Below, piece by piece: positions 25,583 through 36,293 of a DNA stretch of 55,035 nucleotides. The stretch is from Prolixibacteraceae bacterium (GTDB lineage Bacteria; Bacteroidota; Bacteroidia; Bacteroidales; Prolixibacteraceae), in assembly GCA_017998095.1 (NCBI GenBank), contig JAGODU010000006.1, forward strand, positions 1 to 55,035, written 5' to 3'. Position numbers and translations under genes: made by a program. Position 1 is the stretch's first letter; each line of letters begins with the position of its first letter. The notes below the pieces were generated by a model. The model was not told the DNA's origin. It searched no databases and saw nothing but the letters and a program-made list of their open reading frames with translations.

Positions 25583-26059
25583 ATGAGGAAGTCAAAACCA
25601 AAGAAGCGGATTATCTTACCGGATCCGATGTTCAATGATGTGTTAGTAACACGTTTTGTAAACGACCTTATGGTCGACGGTAAAAAAACAGTTGCCTACA
25701 GTGTATTCTATGATGCTATGGATATAATAAAGGGCAAGATGAAAAACGAAGAACTCTCTCCTCTGGAAATCTGGAAAAAAGCTCTTGAGAATGTAACCCC
25801 TCAGGTTGAAGTAAAGAGTCGCCGCGTTGGTGGTGCAACATTCCAGGTACCTATGGAAATTCGTCCTGAAAGGAAGATTTCAATTTCAATTAAAAATATG
25901 ATATTGTTTGCACGTAAGCGTGCAGGACATTCAATGAGTGAAAAGCTGGCTGCAGAAATTCAGGCTGGTTTTAATGAAGAAGGCGGAGCTTACAAACGTA
26001 AAGAAGAAATTCACCGTATGGCAGATGCAAACAGGGCCTTTGCTCATTTCCGTTTTTAA
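25583..26059 (+). CDS. rpsG: 30S ribosomal protein S7
   Basis: 158 residues, head protein of the 30S subunit that nucleates 3'-domain assembly of 16S rRNA. Recognised by [35 protein letters not shown] and the C-terminal [25 protein letters not shown]. It starts directly after the folded intercistronic element and may be a translational regulator of it. The ATG at 25583 fits the family N-terminus. Confidence 0.99.
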   Translation: MRKSKPKKRIILPDPMFNDVLVTRFVNDLMVDGKKTVAYSVFYDAMDIIKGKMKNEELSPLEIWKKALENVTPQVEVKSRRVGGATFQVPMEIRPERKISISIKNMILFARKRAGHSMSEKLAAEIQAGFNEEGGAYKRKEEIHRMADANRAFAHFRF

Positions 26060-26070
26060 TTTTTTTTTCA

Positions 26071-26113
26071 ATTGGTTTTAGTTGGTTTTTATTGGTTTTT
26101 TAAAAGATTGGTT
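26071..26113 (+). repeat. 10-bp tandem repeat in the rpsG-fusA gap
   Basis: Three consecutive 10-nt units (ATTGGTTTTA, GTTGGTTTTT, ATTGGTTTTT; 26071-26100) are followed by a partial fourth (ATTGGTT, 26107-26113). They fill most of the 59-nt gap just before the fusA ATG at 26119 and replace any recognisable ribosome binding site. Confidence 0.8.
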
Positions 26114-26118
26114 AAATA

Positions 26119-28233
26119 ATGGCAAAAAGAGATTTAAATTATACACGCAATATTGGCATCATGGCGCATATTGATGCCGGTAAAACAACAACTACTGAAC
26201 GTATTTTGTTTTTTACCGGTTTAACTCATCGTATAGGTGAGGTTCATGATGGTGCGGCCACGATGGACTGGATGGAACAGGAACAAGAGCGGGGTATAAC
26301 AATTACATCTGCTGCTACAACTACACAGTGGAATTACAATGACGAGCAGTATAAGATTAACATCATAGATACTCCGGGTCACGTTGATTTTACGGTAGAA
26401 GTAGAACGTTCACTTCGTATACTTGATGGTGCTGTTGCATTATTCTGTGCAGTTGGGGGTGTAGAAGCCCAGTCAGAAACAGTTTGGAGACAAGCAGAAA
26501 AGTATGGTGTTCCGCGTATTGCATTTGTAAATAAGATGGACCGTTCAGGTGCCGATTTCTTTAAAGTTTACAGTGAAATAAAAGAAAAGCTTGGAGCAAA
26601 TCCAATGCCTCTTCAAATACCTATTGGTCAGGAAGATTCATTCAGAGGTGTAATAGATTTAATCAGGATGAAAGCCATTGTTTGGTATGATGATCCTGTT
26701 ACGGTTTCAAGATTTGAAATTGAAGAGATTCCTGCAAATATGCTTGAAACAGCAAATGAATGGAGAGAAAAACTTGTTGAGGCATGTGCTGAGCAAGACG
26801 ACACTTTGATGGAAAGGTTCTTTGAAGATCCGACTTCAATTACAGAAGATGAGATGCTTGCAGTAGTAAGAAAGGCAACAATTTCGGGAGCTATTATTCC
26901 TATGCTTTGCGGTTCTTCATTTAAAAATAAAGGAGTACAGAATCTTCTTGATGCTGTATGTGCTTATTTATCAAGCCCACTAGATAAAGGTGAAATCTTT
27001 GGAAGGGATGTTGATGATGAAGAAGAAAAAATTAGCAGGATGCCGGATGTAGATGAACCAACATCTGCATTGGCATTTAAGATTGCAACCGACCCGTATG
27101 TAGGAAGATTAACTTTCATCCGTGTATATTCAGGGAAACTTGAAGGAGGAGGTCAATACTATAATCCACGTACAAGTAAGAAAGAAAGGATATCAAGAAT
27201 ATACCAGATGCATTCAAACAAGCAACAACCGCGTGATGTCATCGAAGCTGGTGATATATGTGCAGTTGTAGGGTTGAAGGATGTAAGAACAGGAGATACA
27301 CTTTGTGATATTGAAAAGCCGATTGTAATGGAATCAATGTCATTTCCTGAACCTGTTATCGGTATAGCAGTAGAACCTAAAACACAAAAAGATTTAGATA
27401 AGTTAGGAATAGGCTTATCTAAACTTTCAGAAGAAGATCCAACATTTGTTGTTAACACTGATCCTGAAACAGGTCAGACTGTTATTAAAGGGATGGGTGA
27501 ACTTCATCTTGAAATTATCGTTGATCGTTTAAGACGTGAATTCAAGGTTGAATGTAATCAAGGTAAACCTCAGGTTGCATATAAAGAAGCTATCAAAGGA
27601 TCGGTTGAATTACGTGAAGTATTTAAGAAACAAACTGGAGGTCGTGGTAAGTTTGCCGATATAATAGTAAAAGTAGAGGCAACAGCTGATGGTAAACCTG
27701 GTTTAGAATTTGTTGACGCAGTTAAGGGAGGTAATATACCTCGTGAATATGTACCTTCAGTAGAAAAGGGATTCAGGCAAGCTATGCAAAATGGACCTTT
27801 AGCAGGTTATTCAGTTGAATCCTTGAAGGTGACCTTATTGGATGGTTCATATCATGCTGTGGACTCAGACCAGCTATCATTCGAAATATGTGCAAAACAA
27901 GCATTTAAGAATGCGGCAGGTAAAGCATCCCCAATATTACTTGAGCCGATTATGAAGGCAGAGATAGTAACTCCAGAAGAATATATGGGAGATATTATTT
28001 CAGACTTAAACAGACGCCGGGGTCATGTAGAAGGAATGGAGTCAAAAGGTGGTGCGAGGGTAATAAAAGCTAAGGTTCCACTGGCTGAACAATTTGGATA
28101 TGTAACAGTATTACGCACATTATCATCAGGGAGGGCAACTTCATCAATGGAATTTTCGCATTATGAAGAAGTACCAAGAAGCATAGCAATTGGAGTACTT
28201 TCTGAGGTAAAGGGGCGTGTAGATTTACTATAA
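26119..28233 (+). CDS. fusA: translation elongation factor G
   Basis: 704 residues, the canonical five-domain EF-G that catalyses ribosomal translocation with GTP. G motifs are visible: G1 [14 protein letters not shown]2 in RGITITSA, G3 DTPGHVDF, G4 NKMDRSGA. Domains III-V follow ([25 protein letters not shown] and the C-terminal [13 protein letters not shown] region). The intact G domain and the place in the str cluster mark it as the housekeeping copy. No tuf gene follows; rpsJ comes next, as is usual in Bacteroidota. Confidence 0.98.
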   Translation: MAKRDLNYTRNIGIMAHIDAGKTTTTERILFFTGLTHRIGEVHDGAATMDWMEQEQERGITITSAATTTQWNYNDEQYKINIIDTPGHVDFTVEVERSLRILDGAVALFCAVGGVEAQSETVWRQAEKYGVPRIAFVNKMDRSGADFFKVYSEIKEKLGANPMPLQIPIGQEDSFRGVIDLIRMKAIVWYDDPVTVSRFEIEEIPANMLETANEWREKLVEACAEQDDTLMERFFEDPTSITEDEMLAVVRKATISGAIIPMLCGSSFKNKGVQNLLDAVCAYLSSPLDKGEIFGRDVDDEEEKISRMPDVDEPTSALAFKIATDPYVGRLTFIRVYSGKLEGGGQYYNPRTSKKERISRIYQMHSNKQQPRDVIEAGDICAVVGLKDVRTGDTLCDIEKPIVMESMSFPEPVIGIAVEPKTQKDLDKLGIGLSKLSEEDPTFVVNTDPETGQTVIKGMGELHLEIIVDRLRREFKVECNQGKPQVAYKEAIKGSVELREVFKKQTGGRGKFADIIVKVEATADGKPGLEFVDAVKGGNIPREYVPSVEKGFRQAMQNGPLAGYSVESLKVTLLDGSYHAVDSDQLSFEICAKQAFKNAAGKASPILLEPIMKAEIVTPEEYMGDIISDLNRRRGHVEGMESKGGARVIKAKVPLAEQFGYVTVLRTLSSGRATSSMEFSHYEEVPRSIAIGVLSEVKGRVDLL

Positions 28234-28251
28234 TTTGATACAATTATAATT

Positions 28252-28557
28252 ATGAGTCAAAAAATCAGAATTAAGCTGAAATCTTACGATCACAACTTAG
28301 TTGACAAGTCGGCTGAAAAGATTGTAAAGACTGTAAAAGCTACAGGTGCAGTAGTAAGTGGTCCTATACCACTTCCAACTCACAAGAGAGTTTTCACAGT
28401 TTTACGTTCTACATTCGTGAACAAAAAATCTCGCGATCAGTTTCAGTTGAGCTCATACAACAGGTTAATCGATATTTACAGCTCGACAGCGAAAACAATC
28501 GACGCCTTAATGAAGCTTGAATTACCAAGTGGCGTTGAAGTTGAAATTAAAGTTTGA
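28252..28557 (+). CDS. rpsJ: 30S ribosomal protein S10
   Basis: 101 residues. Recognised by [39 protein letters not shown] and [11 protein letters not shown]. It belongs to the 30S head and is also the NusE antitermination subunit. It starts 18 bp after fusA, joining the str and S10 gene groups without a promoter that I can see. Confidence 0.99.
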   Translation: MSQKIRIKLKSYDHNLVDKSAEKIVKTVKATGAVVSGPIPLPTHKRVFTVLRSTFVNKKSRDQFQLSSYNRLIDIYSSTAKTIDALMKLELPSGVEVEIKV

Positions 28558-28576
28558 TAACTAAAATCGTGTAGAA

Positions 28577-29194
28577 ATGCAAGGATTAATTGGTAAGAAA
28601 ATCGGAATGACATCCGTATTCAGTGTTGAGGGGAAAAATATCCCATGCACTGTGATAGAAGTTGGCCCATGTGTTGTTACTCAGGTTAAAACTGAAGCAA
28701 CAGACGGGTACGACGCGATTCAGATTGCTTTCGACGAGAAGAAGGAAAAACACACCACAAAGGCAGAGTTTGGACACTTCAAGAAAGCAGGTACAACTCC
28801 AAAGCGGGAAGTAGTTGAGGTAGATCCGTTCGATCAGGAAGTAACATTAGGTCAGGTAATGACTGTTGACTTGTTCAGTGAAGTTGAATGGGTAGATATT
28901 ACCGGTACAACAAAAGGTAAAGGTTTCCAGGGTGTAGTAAAACGTCATGGTTTCCGTGGGGTAAATGATGCTACACACGGACAGCACAATCGTTTACGTG
29001 CACCGGGTTCTTTGGGAGCTTCATCATGGCCTTCGAGAGTATTCAAGGGCATGAGGATGGCCGGAAGAGACGGAGGAAACAAGGTTACTATTGAAAATCT
29101 TCAGGTGATGAAAGTCATTCCTGAAAATAATTTGTTGGTAGTGAAAGGTTCAGTACCCGGAGCTAAAGGTTCATACTTAATTATTTGGAAGTGA
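28577..29194 (+). CDS. rplC: 50S ribosomal protein L3
   Basis: 205 residues. The long extension near the peptidyl transferase centre is seen in [17 protein letters not shown] followed by [16 protein letters not shown] and [16 protein letters not shown]; the methylatable Gln lies in this GQHNR-type segment. The N-terminus [16 protein letters not shown] is standard. The stop codon overlaps the rplD start in a TGATG arrangement, so the two are probably translationally coupled. Confidence 0.99.
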   Translation: MQGLIGKKIGMTSVFSVEGKNIPCTVIEVGPCVVTQVKTEATDGYDAIQIAFDEKKEKHTTKAEFGHFKKAGTTPKREVVEVDPFDQEVTLGQVMTVDLFSEVEWVDITGTTKGKGFQGVVKRHGFRGVNDATHGQHNRLRAPGSLGASSWPSRVFKGMRMAGRDGGNKVTIENLQVMKVIPENNLLVVKGSVPGAKGSYLIIWK

Positions 29195-29823
29195 TGGAAT
29201 TGAATGTACTAAACATACAAGGTAAAGAAACCGGTAAGAAAGTTAGTTTGAACGATCTTATTTACGGTATTGAGCCCAATGACCATGCCATTTATCTTGA
29301 TGTAAAATTATATTTGGCAAATCAGCGTCAGGGGACTCACAAATCTAAAGAGCGTGGTGAAGTAGCAAGAAGTACCAGAAAGATTAAACGTCAGAAGGGA
29401 ACAGGTACAGCACGCGCAGGTAGTATGAAATCGCCTGTATTCATTGGTGGGGGTCGAGTTTTTGGACCACGCCCAAGGGATTACGGTTTCAAACTCAACA
29501 AGAAGGTAAAACTTCTGGCACGCAAATCGGCGCTTACATATAAGGCGAAAGAAAATGGAATAATAGTAATGGAAGATTTCAATTTTGATGCTCCAAAAAC
29601 TAAGGAATTCCTGGCAATTCAGAAAAATCTGAAAATAAATGATAAAAAGTCATTATTCGTTTTATCGGAAGTAAATAAAAATATATATTTGTCATCCAGA
29701 AATTTACAAGGGGTTAAAGTTGTAATAGCTTCAGAGTTAACAACTTATGACATCCTGAATGCTTCTTCAGTAGTTATTTTAGAAGGTTCGATAGAGAAAA
29801 TTGAAGGTGTGTTTAACAATTAA
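29194..29823 (+). CDS. rplD: 50S ribosomal protein L4
   Basis: 209 residues from the ATG at 29194, which overlaps the last base of the L3 stop; a TTG three codons earlier is not needed. Recognised by HQxxx-like [32 protein letters not shown] and the exit-tunnel loop [16 protein letters not shown]4 controls the S10 operon in E. coli; whether it does so here cannot be seen. Confidence 0.98.
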   Translation: MELNVLNIQGKETGKKVSLNDLIYGIEPNDHAIYLDVKLYLANQRQGTHKSKERGEVARSTRKIKRQKGTGTARAGSMKSPVFIGGGRVFGPRPRDYGFKLNKKVKLLARKSALTYKAKENGIIVMEDFNFDAPKTKEFLAIQKNLKINDKKSLFVLSEVNKNIYLSSRNLQGVKVVIASELTTYDILNASSVVILEGSIEKIEGVFNN

Positions 29824-29833
29824 ATAGAAAGAA

Positions 29834-30124
29834 ATGGATATTTTATTAAAACCATTGGTTACAGAAAAGATGACGGCACAGTCGGAAAAGCTTAACCGTT
29901 TTGGCTTTATTGTTGACCGCCGGGCAAGCAAGGATCAGATAAAAGCTGCAATAGAGAAGTTATATAATGTGGAAGTAGTATCGGTGAACACTATGATTTA
30001 CAGTGGCAAACTCAAATTCAGGTATACAAAATCCGGAGTTCAGCAGGGCAGATCAAATGCGTTCAAGAAAGCTCTTATCACATTAGAAAAAGGACAAACA
30101 ATTGATTTTTATAGCAATATTTAA
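29834..30124 (+). CDS. rplW: 50S ribosomal protein L23
   Basis: 96 residues. Recognised by [17 protein letters not shown] at the N-terminus, the [29 protein letters not shown] core and the C-terminal [15 protein letters not shown]. It lies at the tunnel exit, where signal recognition particle and trigger factor dock. It starts 10 bp after rplD. Confidence 0.98.
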   Translation: MDILLKPLVTEKMTAQSEKLNRFGFIVDRRASKDQIKAAIEKLYNVEVVSVNTMIYSGKLKFRYTKSGVQQGRSNAFKKALITLEKGQTIDFYSNI

Positions 30125-30132
30125 TAAAAAAT

Positions 30133-30954
30133 ATGGCAGTACGTAAATTAAAACCTGTAACACCTGGTCAGAGACACAAGATAATTGGTGCCTTTGATAC
30201 AATTACAGAGTCAACACCTGAGAAATCGTTGTTAGAGCCCATTAAGAAGACCGGCGGACGTAACAAAGTCGGTCGTATGACAATGAGGTATATAGGTGGT
30301 GGGCATAAGCGTAAATATCGAATAATTGATTTCAAGAGAGACAAGAACGATATTGAAGCAACAGTAGAGTCTATTCAGTATGATCCAAACCGCAGTGCCC
30401 GCATTGCGTTATTGGTTTACGCTGATGGAGATAAAAGGTACATGCTTGCACCAAATGGTCTGAAAGTTGGTCAGACTGTAATAAGTGGTGATGAAGTAGC
30501 ACCTGAAATTGGGAATGCCCTTCCACTAGCCAGGATTCCTCTTGGCACCATTGTTCATAATATTGAGCTCAGGCCCGGTCAGGGAGGTGTAATGGCTCGA
30601 AGTGCCGGAACATATGCTCAGCTACTTTCCCGTGAAGGGAAATATGCGATTCTGAAGTTACCTTCAGGAGAATCACGCATGGTACTCACAACCTGCAAAG
30701 CAACTGTAGGTACTGTTGGAAACACTGAACACAACCTGGAACGCTCAGGCAAAGCCGGACGTTCACGTTGGTTGGGACGTCGTCCTCGAAATCGTGGAGT
30801 TGTAATGAATCCTGTTGATCACCCTATGGGTGGAGGTGAAGGCCGTGCATCAGGAGGACATCCACGTTCGCGTAAAGGTTTGTTGGCTAAGGGATACAAG
30901 ACACGTCATCCTAAGAAAGCTTCCAGCAAGTACATATTGGAAAAACGTAAGTAA
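30133..30954 (+). CDS. rplB: 50S ribosomal protein L2
   Basis: 273 residues, standard. Recognised by [21 protein letters not shown], the OB/SH3-like core, and the C-terminal peptidyl-transferase loop [22 protein letters not shown], which contains the essential histidine of L2. It starts 8 bp after rplW. Confidence 0.99.
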   Translation: MAVRKLKPVTPGQRHKIIGAFDTITESTPEKSLLEPIKKTGGRNKVGRMTMRYIGGGHKRKYRIIDFKRDKNDIEATVESIQYDPNRSARIALLVYADGDKRYMLAPNGLKVGQTVISGDEVAPEIGNALPLARIPLGTIVHNIELRPGQGGVMARSAGTYAQLLSREGKYAILKLPSGESRMVLTTCKATVGTVGNTEHNLERSGKAGRSRWLGRRPRNRGVVMNPVDHPMGGGEGRASGGHPRSRKGLLAKGYKTRHPKKASSKYILEKRK

Positions 30955-30976
30955 TAATTTGTAAAAGGTAAGTAGT

Positions 30977-31243
30977 ATGAGTCGTTCATTGAAAAAAGGG
31001 CCTTTTATCGCATTCAAGCTTGAGAAGAAAATTCTTGCTATGAATGAATCAGGTAAAAAGAGCGTAATTAAGACATGGGCCCGTGCATCAATGATTTCTC
31101 CTGATATGGTTGGACACACAATAGCTGTTCATAACGGAAACAAATTCATTCCAGTATATGTGACTGAAAATATGGTAGGTCACAAATTGGGAGAATTTGC
31201 ACCAACCCGTACGTACAGGGGACACGCCGGAAATCGTAAATAG
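30977..31243 (+). CDS. rpsS: 30S ribosomal protein S19
   Basis: 88 residues. Recognised by [39 protein letters not shown] and [19 protein letters not shown]. It forms the S13-S19 head pair contacting the 50S subunit. It is in the conserved rplB-rpsS-rplV-rpsC order. Confidence 0.99.
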   Translation: MSRSLKKGPFIAFKLEKKILAMNESGKKSVIKTWARASMISPDMVGHTIAVHNGNKFIPVYVTENMVGHKLGEFAPTRTYRGHAGNRK

Positions 31244-31278
31244 GCGTGAGTTGTTAAAATCATCTTAAAAGAAAGACA

Positions 31279-31686
31279 ATGGGTGCAAGAAAAAGAAATA
31301 CAGCTGAAAAGCGAAAAGAAGAAAAAAAGAATCAATACTTTGCAGTTTTGCGTAACTGTCCTACATCTCCACGAAAAATGAGGCTTGTTGCCGATATGAT
31401 CAGGGGAATGGAAGTTAACAGAGCTCTTGATGTATTGAAATTTTCATCGAAAGAAGCTTCTCAAAGAGTAGAAAAGCTTTTACTTTCTGCGATAGCCAAC
31501 TGGCAAGCAAAGAATGAAAGTGAAAGGCTTGAAGAGAGTAAGCTTTTTGTGTCGAAAATATATGTTGATTCAGGAAGGATGCTGAAGAGAATCAAACCTT
31601 CTATGCAAGGTAGAGCTCATCGTATCCGTAAAAGATCGAATCATGTGACAGTATATTTGGATAGTAAAAATCCTGTAACCGAATAA
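31279..31686 (+). CDS. rplV: 50S ribosomal protein L22
   Basis: 135 residues. The core [20 protein letters not shown] and the tunnel-constriction hairpin region [33 protein letters not shown] are clear; this hairpin contributes to macrolide sensitivity. A short basic N-terminal extension ([20 protein letters not shown]) precedes the usual start of homology, as seen in other Bacteroidota. Confidence 0.98.
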   Translation: MGARKRNTAEKRKEEKKNQYFAVLRNCPTSPRKMRLVADMIRGMEVNRALDVLKFSSKEASQRVEKLLLSAIANWQAKNESERLEESKLFVSKIYVDSGRMLKRIKPSMQGRAHRIRKRSNHVTVYLDSKNPVTE

Positions 31687-31702
31687 TCAAAAATAGTAAT
31701 AC

Positions 31703-32422
31703 ATGGGACAGAAAACTAATCCGATTGCAAATCGTTTAGGAATCATCAGAGGTTGGGATTCCAACTGGTTTGGTGGTAATAATTACGGCGATAAGCTTGT
31801 AGAAGATTACAAAATTCGTAAATATTTGAATGCACGTCTTTCAAAGGCAAGTGTTTCAAAGATTATCATCGAAAGAACCCTTAAGCTTATCACTATCACT
31901 GTTCACACATCAAGACCGGGTATTATTATTGGTAAAGGTGGTCAGGAAGTTGACAAGCTTAAAGAAGAGTTGAAAAAGATTACTTCCAAGGAAGTTCAGA
32001 TCAACATCTTCGAGATTAAGAGGCCAGAAATGGATGCTCAGATAGTAGCAGGCAATGTTGCAAGACAAATTGAAGGCAAAATTGCATATAGACGCGCAGT
32101 TAAAATGGCCATCGCATCAACGATGCGTATGGGTGCAGAAGGAATCAAGGTGCTGGTTTCCGGACGTTTGAATGGCGCAGAAATGGCTCGTTCTGAGATG
32201 TACAAAGATGGTCGTACTCCACTACACACATTAAGGGCAGATATTGATTATGCTTTAGCCGAGGCTCTTACCAAGACTGGGCTTATTGGTGTGAAAGTTT
32301 GGATCTGCAAAGGTGAATTATATGGTAAACGCGACCTTTCACCAAATGTAGGTATGAAGAGTGTGAGTAATACAAAGAGCAGCGGAGCACCTAAAGGTGG
32401 TAACCGCAGGAAAAAGAAGTAA
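31703..32422 (+). CDS. rpsC: 30S ribosomal protein S3
   Basis: 239 residues. Begins [22 protein letters not shown]; the KH domain has [16 protein letters not shown]; the C-terminal domain has [23 protein letters not shown]. The tail is basic ([12 protein letters not shown]). S3 forms part of the mRNA entry channel and helicase. Confidence 0.99.
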   Translation: MGQKTNPIANRLGIIRGWDSNWFGGNNYGDKLVEDYKIRKYLNARLSKASVSKIIIERTLKLITITVHTSRPGIIIGKGGQEVDKLKEELKKITSKEVQINIFEIKRPEMDAQIVAGNVARQIEGKIAYRRAVKMAIASTMRMGAEGIKVLVSGRLNGAEMARSEMYKDGRTPLHTLRADIDYALAEALTKTGLIGVKVWICKGELYGKRDLSPNVGMKSVSNTKSSGAPKGGNRRKKK

Positions 32423-32445
32423 TTAACCCTTAGATACTTATAAGG

Positions 32446-32880
32446 ATGTTACAACCAAAGAAGACAAAATTCAGAAGAGTACAAAAGGGAAAAATGAAAG
32501 GTGAAGCCCAGCGTGGGAATCAGCTTGCATTTGGATCATTTGGAATAAAGTCGCTCGAATCGGCCTGGATCACTGGCCGTCAAATAGAAGCAGCTCGTGT
32601 TGCCGTAACAAGGCATATGCAACGTCAGGGACAAATCTGGATTCGTATCTTTCCCGATAAGCCTATTACAAAGAAACCTGCAGAGGTTCGTATGGGTAAA
32701 GGTAAAGGTGCTCCCGAAGCATTTGTTGCACCTGTAACACCAGGTCGCATCATAATCGAAGCAGAAGGCGTTCCGTTTGAAATGGCAAAAGAAGCACTCC
32801 GTCTGGCAGCTCAAAAGTTGCCAATAACAACAAAGTTTGTTGTTAGACGTGATTTTGTGGAAAATACTGCCAGCGAATAG
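32446..32880 (+). CDS. rplP: 50S ribosomal protein L16
   Basis: 144 residues. Recognised by [21 protein letters not shown], the [32 protein letters not shown] block and [20 protein letters not shown]. It positions the A-site tRNA elbow. Confidence 0.98.
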   Translation: MLQPKKTKFRRVQKGKMKGEAQRGNQLAFGSFGIKSLESAWITGRQIEAARVAVTRHMQRQGQIWIRIFPDKPITKKPAEVRMGKGKGAPEAFVAPVTPGRIIIEAEGVPFEMAKEALRLAAQKLPITTKFVVRRDFVENTASE

Positions 32881-32910
32881 TAATAACATCAGAAAAAAAA
32901 TTTATAACTG

Positions 32911-33111
32911 ATGAAAGTTTCGGAAATAAGAGAGTTATCAACAAAGGAAATCGTTGAAAGAATCGATACAGAGAATGAAAAACTCGTACGGATGCGATTG
33001 AATCATGCAGTAACGCCACTTGAAAATCCTATTTCAATAAAGGATGTCAGGAGGAATGTTGCAAGGTTAAAAACTGAGTTGCAGAGCCGAATGTTAACTG
33101 AGAAAAAGTAA
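32911..33111 (+). CDS. rpmC: 50S ribosomal protein L29
   Basis: 66 residues, two-helix protein at the tunnel exit. Recognised by [36 protein letters not shown] sequence and the [14 protein letters not shown] helix. It lies between rplP and rpsQ in canonical order. Confidence 0.97.
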   Translation: MKVSEIRELSTKEIVERIDTENEKLVRMRLNHAVTPLENPISIKDVRRNVARLKTELQSRMLTEKK

Positions 33112-33121
33112 TTCAATAACG

Positions 33122-33382
33122 ATGGAAAATTCAAGAAACCTCAGGAAAGAACGTATCGGTGTTGTAGTGAGTAATAAAATGGATAAAACCATTGTTGTTG
33201 CCGAAAAACGTAAAGTAAAGCATCCTATTTACGGTAAATTCGTAAATAAGACATCTAAGTTTTACGCTCAGGATGACACAAACGATTGCAACATTGGCGA
33301 TACAGTAAAAATTATGGAAACCCGTCCTTTAAGTAAGACAAAGGGATGGAGATTAGTAGAAATCATTGAAAGAGCTAAGTAA
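33122..33382 (+). CDS. rpsQ: 30S ribosomal protein S17
   Basis: 86 residues, OB-fold. Recognised by [22 protein letters not shown] and [20 protein letters not shown], ending with [17 protein letters not shown]. It begins 10 bp after rpmC and its stop is 2 bp before rplN. Confidence 0.98.
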   Translation: MENSRNLRKERIGVVVSNKMDKTIVVAEKRKVKHPIYGKFVNKTSKFYAQDDTNDCNIGDTVKIMETRPLSKTKGWRLVEIIERAK

Positions 33383-33384
33383 TC

Positions 33385-33750
33385 ATGATACAACAAGAAA
33401 GTAGATGTACTGTGGCTGACAATAGTGGAGCCAAAGAAGCGCTTGTTATCAGGGTACTGGGTGGTACCGGAAAACGTTATGCTTCATTGGGAGACATGGT
33501 TGTTGTGACCGTCAAGAGTGCTTTGCCTTCAGGCGGTCTGAAGAAAGGTACTGTTTCAAAAGCAGTAGTTGTACGTACTAAGAAAGAAGTACGTCGTGCT
33601 GATGGTTCCTACATACGCTTTGATGACAATGCTATTGTCCTTTTAAATAACGCAGGAGAAATTCGTGGAACACGTATTTTTGGTCCAGTGGCCAGAGAAT
33701 TACGTGATCAGTACATGAAGATCGTTTCTCTTGCTCCTGAAGTACTATAA
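33385..33750 (+). CDS. rplN: 50S ribosomal protein L14
   Basis: 121 residues. Recognised by [20 protein letters not shown] and the [23 protein letters not shown] segment, ending [24 protein letters not shown]14 forms intersubunit bridges and is the docking site of the silencing factor RsfS. It opens the spc gene group. Confidence 0.99.
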   Translation: MIQQESRCTVADNSGAKEALVIRVLGGTGKRYASLGDMVVVTVKSALPSGGLKKGTVSKAVVVRTKKEVRRADGSYIRFDDNAIVLLNNAGEIRGTRIFGPVARELRDQYMKIVSLAPEVL

Positions 33751-33766
33751 TTGAAAATCAGAAGCA

Positions 33767-34090
33767 ATGCAGAAAAAGTTAAATATCAAAAAAGGCGATA
33801 ACGTTGTGGTTATCACTGGAGAATCAAAAGGCCAGAAAGGCAGGGTTCTTGAAGTAATACGCGATAAGGACCGTGCAATTGTGGAAGGAGTAAATATGGT
33901 GAAGAAACACACCAAGCCTAATTCGAAGAATCCACAAGGTGGAATTCTTGAAAAGGAAGCTCCGATTCATATCTCCAACCTTATGCTGGTTGATCCAAAA
34001 ACAGGAGCTGCTACAAGAGTAGGCCGCCGTTTGGATGACAACGGAAAATTAGTTCGTTATTCTAAAAAATCAGGAGAGGAGATTAAGTAA
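33767..34090 (+). CDS. rplX: 50S ribosomal protein L24
   Basis: 107 residues with the KOW motif ([23 protein letters not shown]) and the [17 protein letters not shown] segment. It initiates 50S assembly. The stop codon TAA shares its last base with the rplE start, so the two are coupled. Confidence 0.98.
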   Translation: MQKKLNIKKGDNVVVITGESKGQKGRVLEVIRDKDRAIVEGVNMVKKHTKPNSKNPQGGILEKEAPIHISNLMLVDPKTGAATRVGRRLDDNGKLVRYSKKSGEEIK

Positions 34091-34647
34091 TGGAATTTGT
34101 ACCTACACTTCAAAAGAAATACAAAGAGGAAGTAGTGCCAGCAATGATGAAAGAATTTGGATATAAAAGCATCATGCAGGTACCTAAACTCGAGAAAATA
34201 GTGTTGAATCAAGGTTTGGGAGCTTCAATTTCTGACAAGAAATTGATGGAGCTGGCAACTGAAGAAATCAGTAATATAGCTGGTCAAAAGGCTTTACAGA
34301 CACTTTCCCGTAAGGACATTTCAAACTTTAAACTCAGGAAAAAAATGCCTATTGGAATACGTGTAACATTACGTAAACAAAGGATGTATGAATTTCTGGA
34401 ACGTCTTATCATAATAGCGTTGCCACGTATCCGTGACTTCAAAGGAATTGAAGGCAAATTAGACGGAAGAGGCAATTATACACTTGGTATTACAGAACAG
34501 ATAATTTTCCCTGAGATTGTACTTGACAAAGTAAGCCGTATAACAGGTTTGAATATCACATTTGTGACTACAGCAAATACTGATGAAGAAGGTTATGCTT
34601 TGTTACGTGCTTTTGGTTTGCCGTTTAAAAACGAAAAAAACAATTAA
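34090..34647 (+). CDS. rplE: 50S ribosomal protein L5
   Basis: 185 residues. Recognised by [13 protein letters not shown], the [22 protein letters not shown] block, and [11 protein letters not shown]. It binds 5S rRNA in the central protuberance. The start is the ATG overlapping the rplX stop (TAATG). An AGGAGAGGAG sequence lies 9-18 nt upstream inside rplX, unusual for this phylum. Confidence 0.98.
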   Translation: MEFVPTLQKKYKEEVVPAMMKEFGYKSIMQVPKLEKIVLNQGLGASISDKKLMELATEEISNIAGQKALQTLSRKDISNFKLRKKMPIGIRVTLRKQRMYEFLERLIIIALPRIRDFKGIEGKLDGRGNYTLGITEQIIFPEIVLDKVSRITGLNITFVTTANTDEEGYALLRAFGLPFKNEKNN

Positions 34648-34650
34648 GAT

Positions 34651-34920
34651 ATGGCTAAGGAATCAATGAAAGCCCGTGAAGTTAAGCGTGCTAAGCTTAT
34701 CGAAAAGTATGCTGCCAAGAGGGCAGAACTTAAAGAAAACGGTGATTATATTGGCTTACAAAAATTGCCTAAGAACTCAAATCCTATAAGATTACACAAC
34801 AGGTGTAAACTTACAGGAAGACCAAAAGGTTATATGAGGCAGTTTGGTATTAGCCGTATCAATTTTAGGGAAATGGCTGCCTCAGGTCTTATTCCGGGAG
34901 TAAAAAAAGCAAGTTGGTAA
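34651..34920 (+). CDS. rpsN: 30S ribosomal protein S14, zinc-free form
   Basis: 89 residues, the longer type without the CxxC...CxxC zinc ribbon: only the single Cys in [19 protein letters not shown] remains of that region. The N-terminal half ([22 protein letters not shown]) is the helix found in the zinc-independent class. It starts 3 bp after rplE. Confidence 0.98.
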   Translation: MAKESMKAREVKRAKLIEKYAAKRAELKENGDYIGLQKLPKNSNPIRLHNRCKLTGRPKGYMRQFGISRINFREMAASGLIPGVKKASW

Positions 34921-34937
34921 TTTAAAAAAGAAGGAAA

Positions 34938-35336
34938 ATGACTGACCCAATTTCAGATTATTTGACCAGATTGAGGAATGCCATAAAAGCAGGCCACAAG
35001 GTAGTTGACATACCGGCATCAAACATTAAGAAAGAAATTACCAAGATTCTTAAAGAAAAAGGGTATATTCTTAATTATAAGTTTGAAGATGATGTAAACT
35101 CACAGGGTAATATTAAAATAGCATTGAAATATCACCCTGAGAATGGAATGTCAGCGATAAAAGAGCTTAAACGTATAAGTAAACCAGGATTGAGAAGGTA
35201 CTGTGATTCAGAAAACCTTCCAAGAGTTCTTAACGGATTAGGCATTGCAATTATATCTACATCAAAAGGCGTTATCACGGACAAAGAAGCTCGTGAACAT
35301 AACGTTGGAGGTGAAGTTTTGTGTTACGTATATTAA
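34938..35336 (+). CDS. rpsH: 30S ribosomal protein S8
   Basis: 132 residues. Recognised by [19 protein letters not shown], the [13 protein letters not shown] block and the C-terminal [19 protein letters not shown] and GGEVLCYVY. It is the key 16S central-domain assembly protein and regulates the spc operon in E. coli. AAGGA lies 4 nt upstream of its ATG. Confidence 0.99.
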   Translation: MTDPISDYLTRLRNAIKAGHKVVDIPASNIKKEITKILKEKGYILNYKFEDDVNSQGNIKIALKYHPENGMSAIKELKRISKPGLRRYCDSENLPRVLNGLGIAIISTSKGVITDKEAREHNVGGEVLCYVY

Positions 35337-35340
35337 TCTT

Positions 35341-35346
35341 AGGAGG
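35341..35346 (+). promoter_or_regulatory. strong Shine-Dalgarno sequence before rplF
   Basis: AGGAGG, a perfect anti-SD complement, 9 nt before the ATG at 35356. It decides the rplF start: upstream in-frame codons inside rpsH are not used. Perfect SD sequences are rare in Bacteroidota. Confidence 0.75.
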
Positions 35347-35355
35347 ACAAATACG

Positions 35356-35913
35356 ATGTCAAGGATAGGTAAATTACCCATTGAGATACCAGGTGGAGTA
35401 TCAGTAAATGTCAGTGATGATAAGCTGGTTACAGTAAAAGGTCCGCTTGGAGTACTTTCTCAGAAGGTGGATCCTGAAATCGATGTGGAAATCGAAGGAA
35501 ATCAACTTGTTGTAAAAAGACCTACTGATTCAAAGAATCATAGATCATTGCATGGTTTATATCGTGCTTTGATAAATAATATGGTTACTGGAGTATCAAA
35601 GGGATTTGAAATCAAAATGGAGTTGGTTGGCGTTGGTTACAGAGCAGAAAGTCAAGGACAGATATTAACTCTGGTTCTTGGTTATTCTCACCACATCTAC
35701 TTACAGCTTCCTCCTGAAGTTAAAGTTGAAGCAGTTACTGACAAGCGTAGTAACCCAATTGTGACCTTGAAAAGCTATGACAAACAATTGTTGGGTCATG
35801 TAGCTGCCAAGATCAGATCGTTCCGTATGCCAGAACCTTATAAAGGTAAAGGTATTAAGTTTGTTGGTGAAGAGATCAGACGTAAAGCTGGTAAATCAGC
35901 CAGTTCAAAATAA
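35356..35913 (+). CDS. rplF: 50S ribosomal protein L6
   Basis: 185 residues from the ATG at 35356. The frame is open further upstream into rpsH, but MSRIGKLPIEIPGGVSV is the family N-terminus and AGGAGG precedes it. The C-terminal repeat has PEPYKGKGIKFVGEEIRRKAGK. It lies near the factor-binding centre. Confidence 0.98.
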   Translation: MSRIGKLPIEIPGGVSVNVSDDKLVTVKGPLGVLSQKVDPEIDVEIEGNQLVVKRPTDSKNHRSLHGLYRALINNMVTGVSKGFEIKMELVGVGYRAESQGQILTLVLGYSHHIYLQLPPEVKVEAVTDKRSNPIVTLKSYDKQLLGHVAAKIRSFRMPEPYKGKGIKFVGEEIRRKAGKSASSK

Positions 35914-35931
35914 CGTTTAATTTTAATAATC

Positions 35932-36288
35932 ATGGCTTTAACAAAGCAAGAAAGAAGAGATAGAATTAAGAAGAGAATACGTAAGGTAGTAAACGGAACT
36001 TCTGAAACACCTCGTTTAAGTGTTTTCAGGAGCAACAAACAAATCTACGCTCAAATAGTAGATGATATTTCCGGCAGAACCTTAACATGTGCTTCTTCTT
36101 TAGAAAAAGATATTGTAAGTGCTACCGGGACAAAAACCGAAAAAGCAGCTTTAGTTGGTAAGTTAATTGCTGACAAGGCAAAAGCAATCAATATCGAAAG
36201 AGTTGTATTCGATCGTAACGGATATCTATATCACGGAAGAGTTAAATCAGTTGCTGATGCAGCCCGTGAGGGAGGCCTTAAATTCTAA
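35932..36288 (+). CDS. rplR: 50S ribosomal protein L18
   Basis: 118 residues. Recognised by [35 protein letters not shown] and the C-terminal [28 protein letters not shown]. It binds 5S rRNA together with L5. Confidence 0.98.
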   Translation: MALTKQERRDRIKKRIRKVVNGTSETPRLSVFRSNKQIYAQIVDDISGRTLTCASSLEKDIVSATGTKTEKAALVGKLIADKAKAINIERVVFDRNGYLYHGRVKSVADAAREGGLKF

Positions 36289-36293
36289 GAATT

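Noticed and set aside
32536..32889. 117-codon minus-strand frame opposite rplP
   Set aside because: Shadow of a conserved ribosomal gene; Cys/Phe-rich composition is an artefact of complementing basic codons.
35245..35355. Upstream extension of rplF into rpsH
   Set aside because: The L6 family N-terminus starts at 35356 with a perfect Shine-Dalgarno 9 nt upstream.
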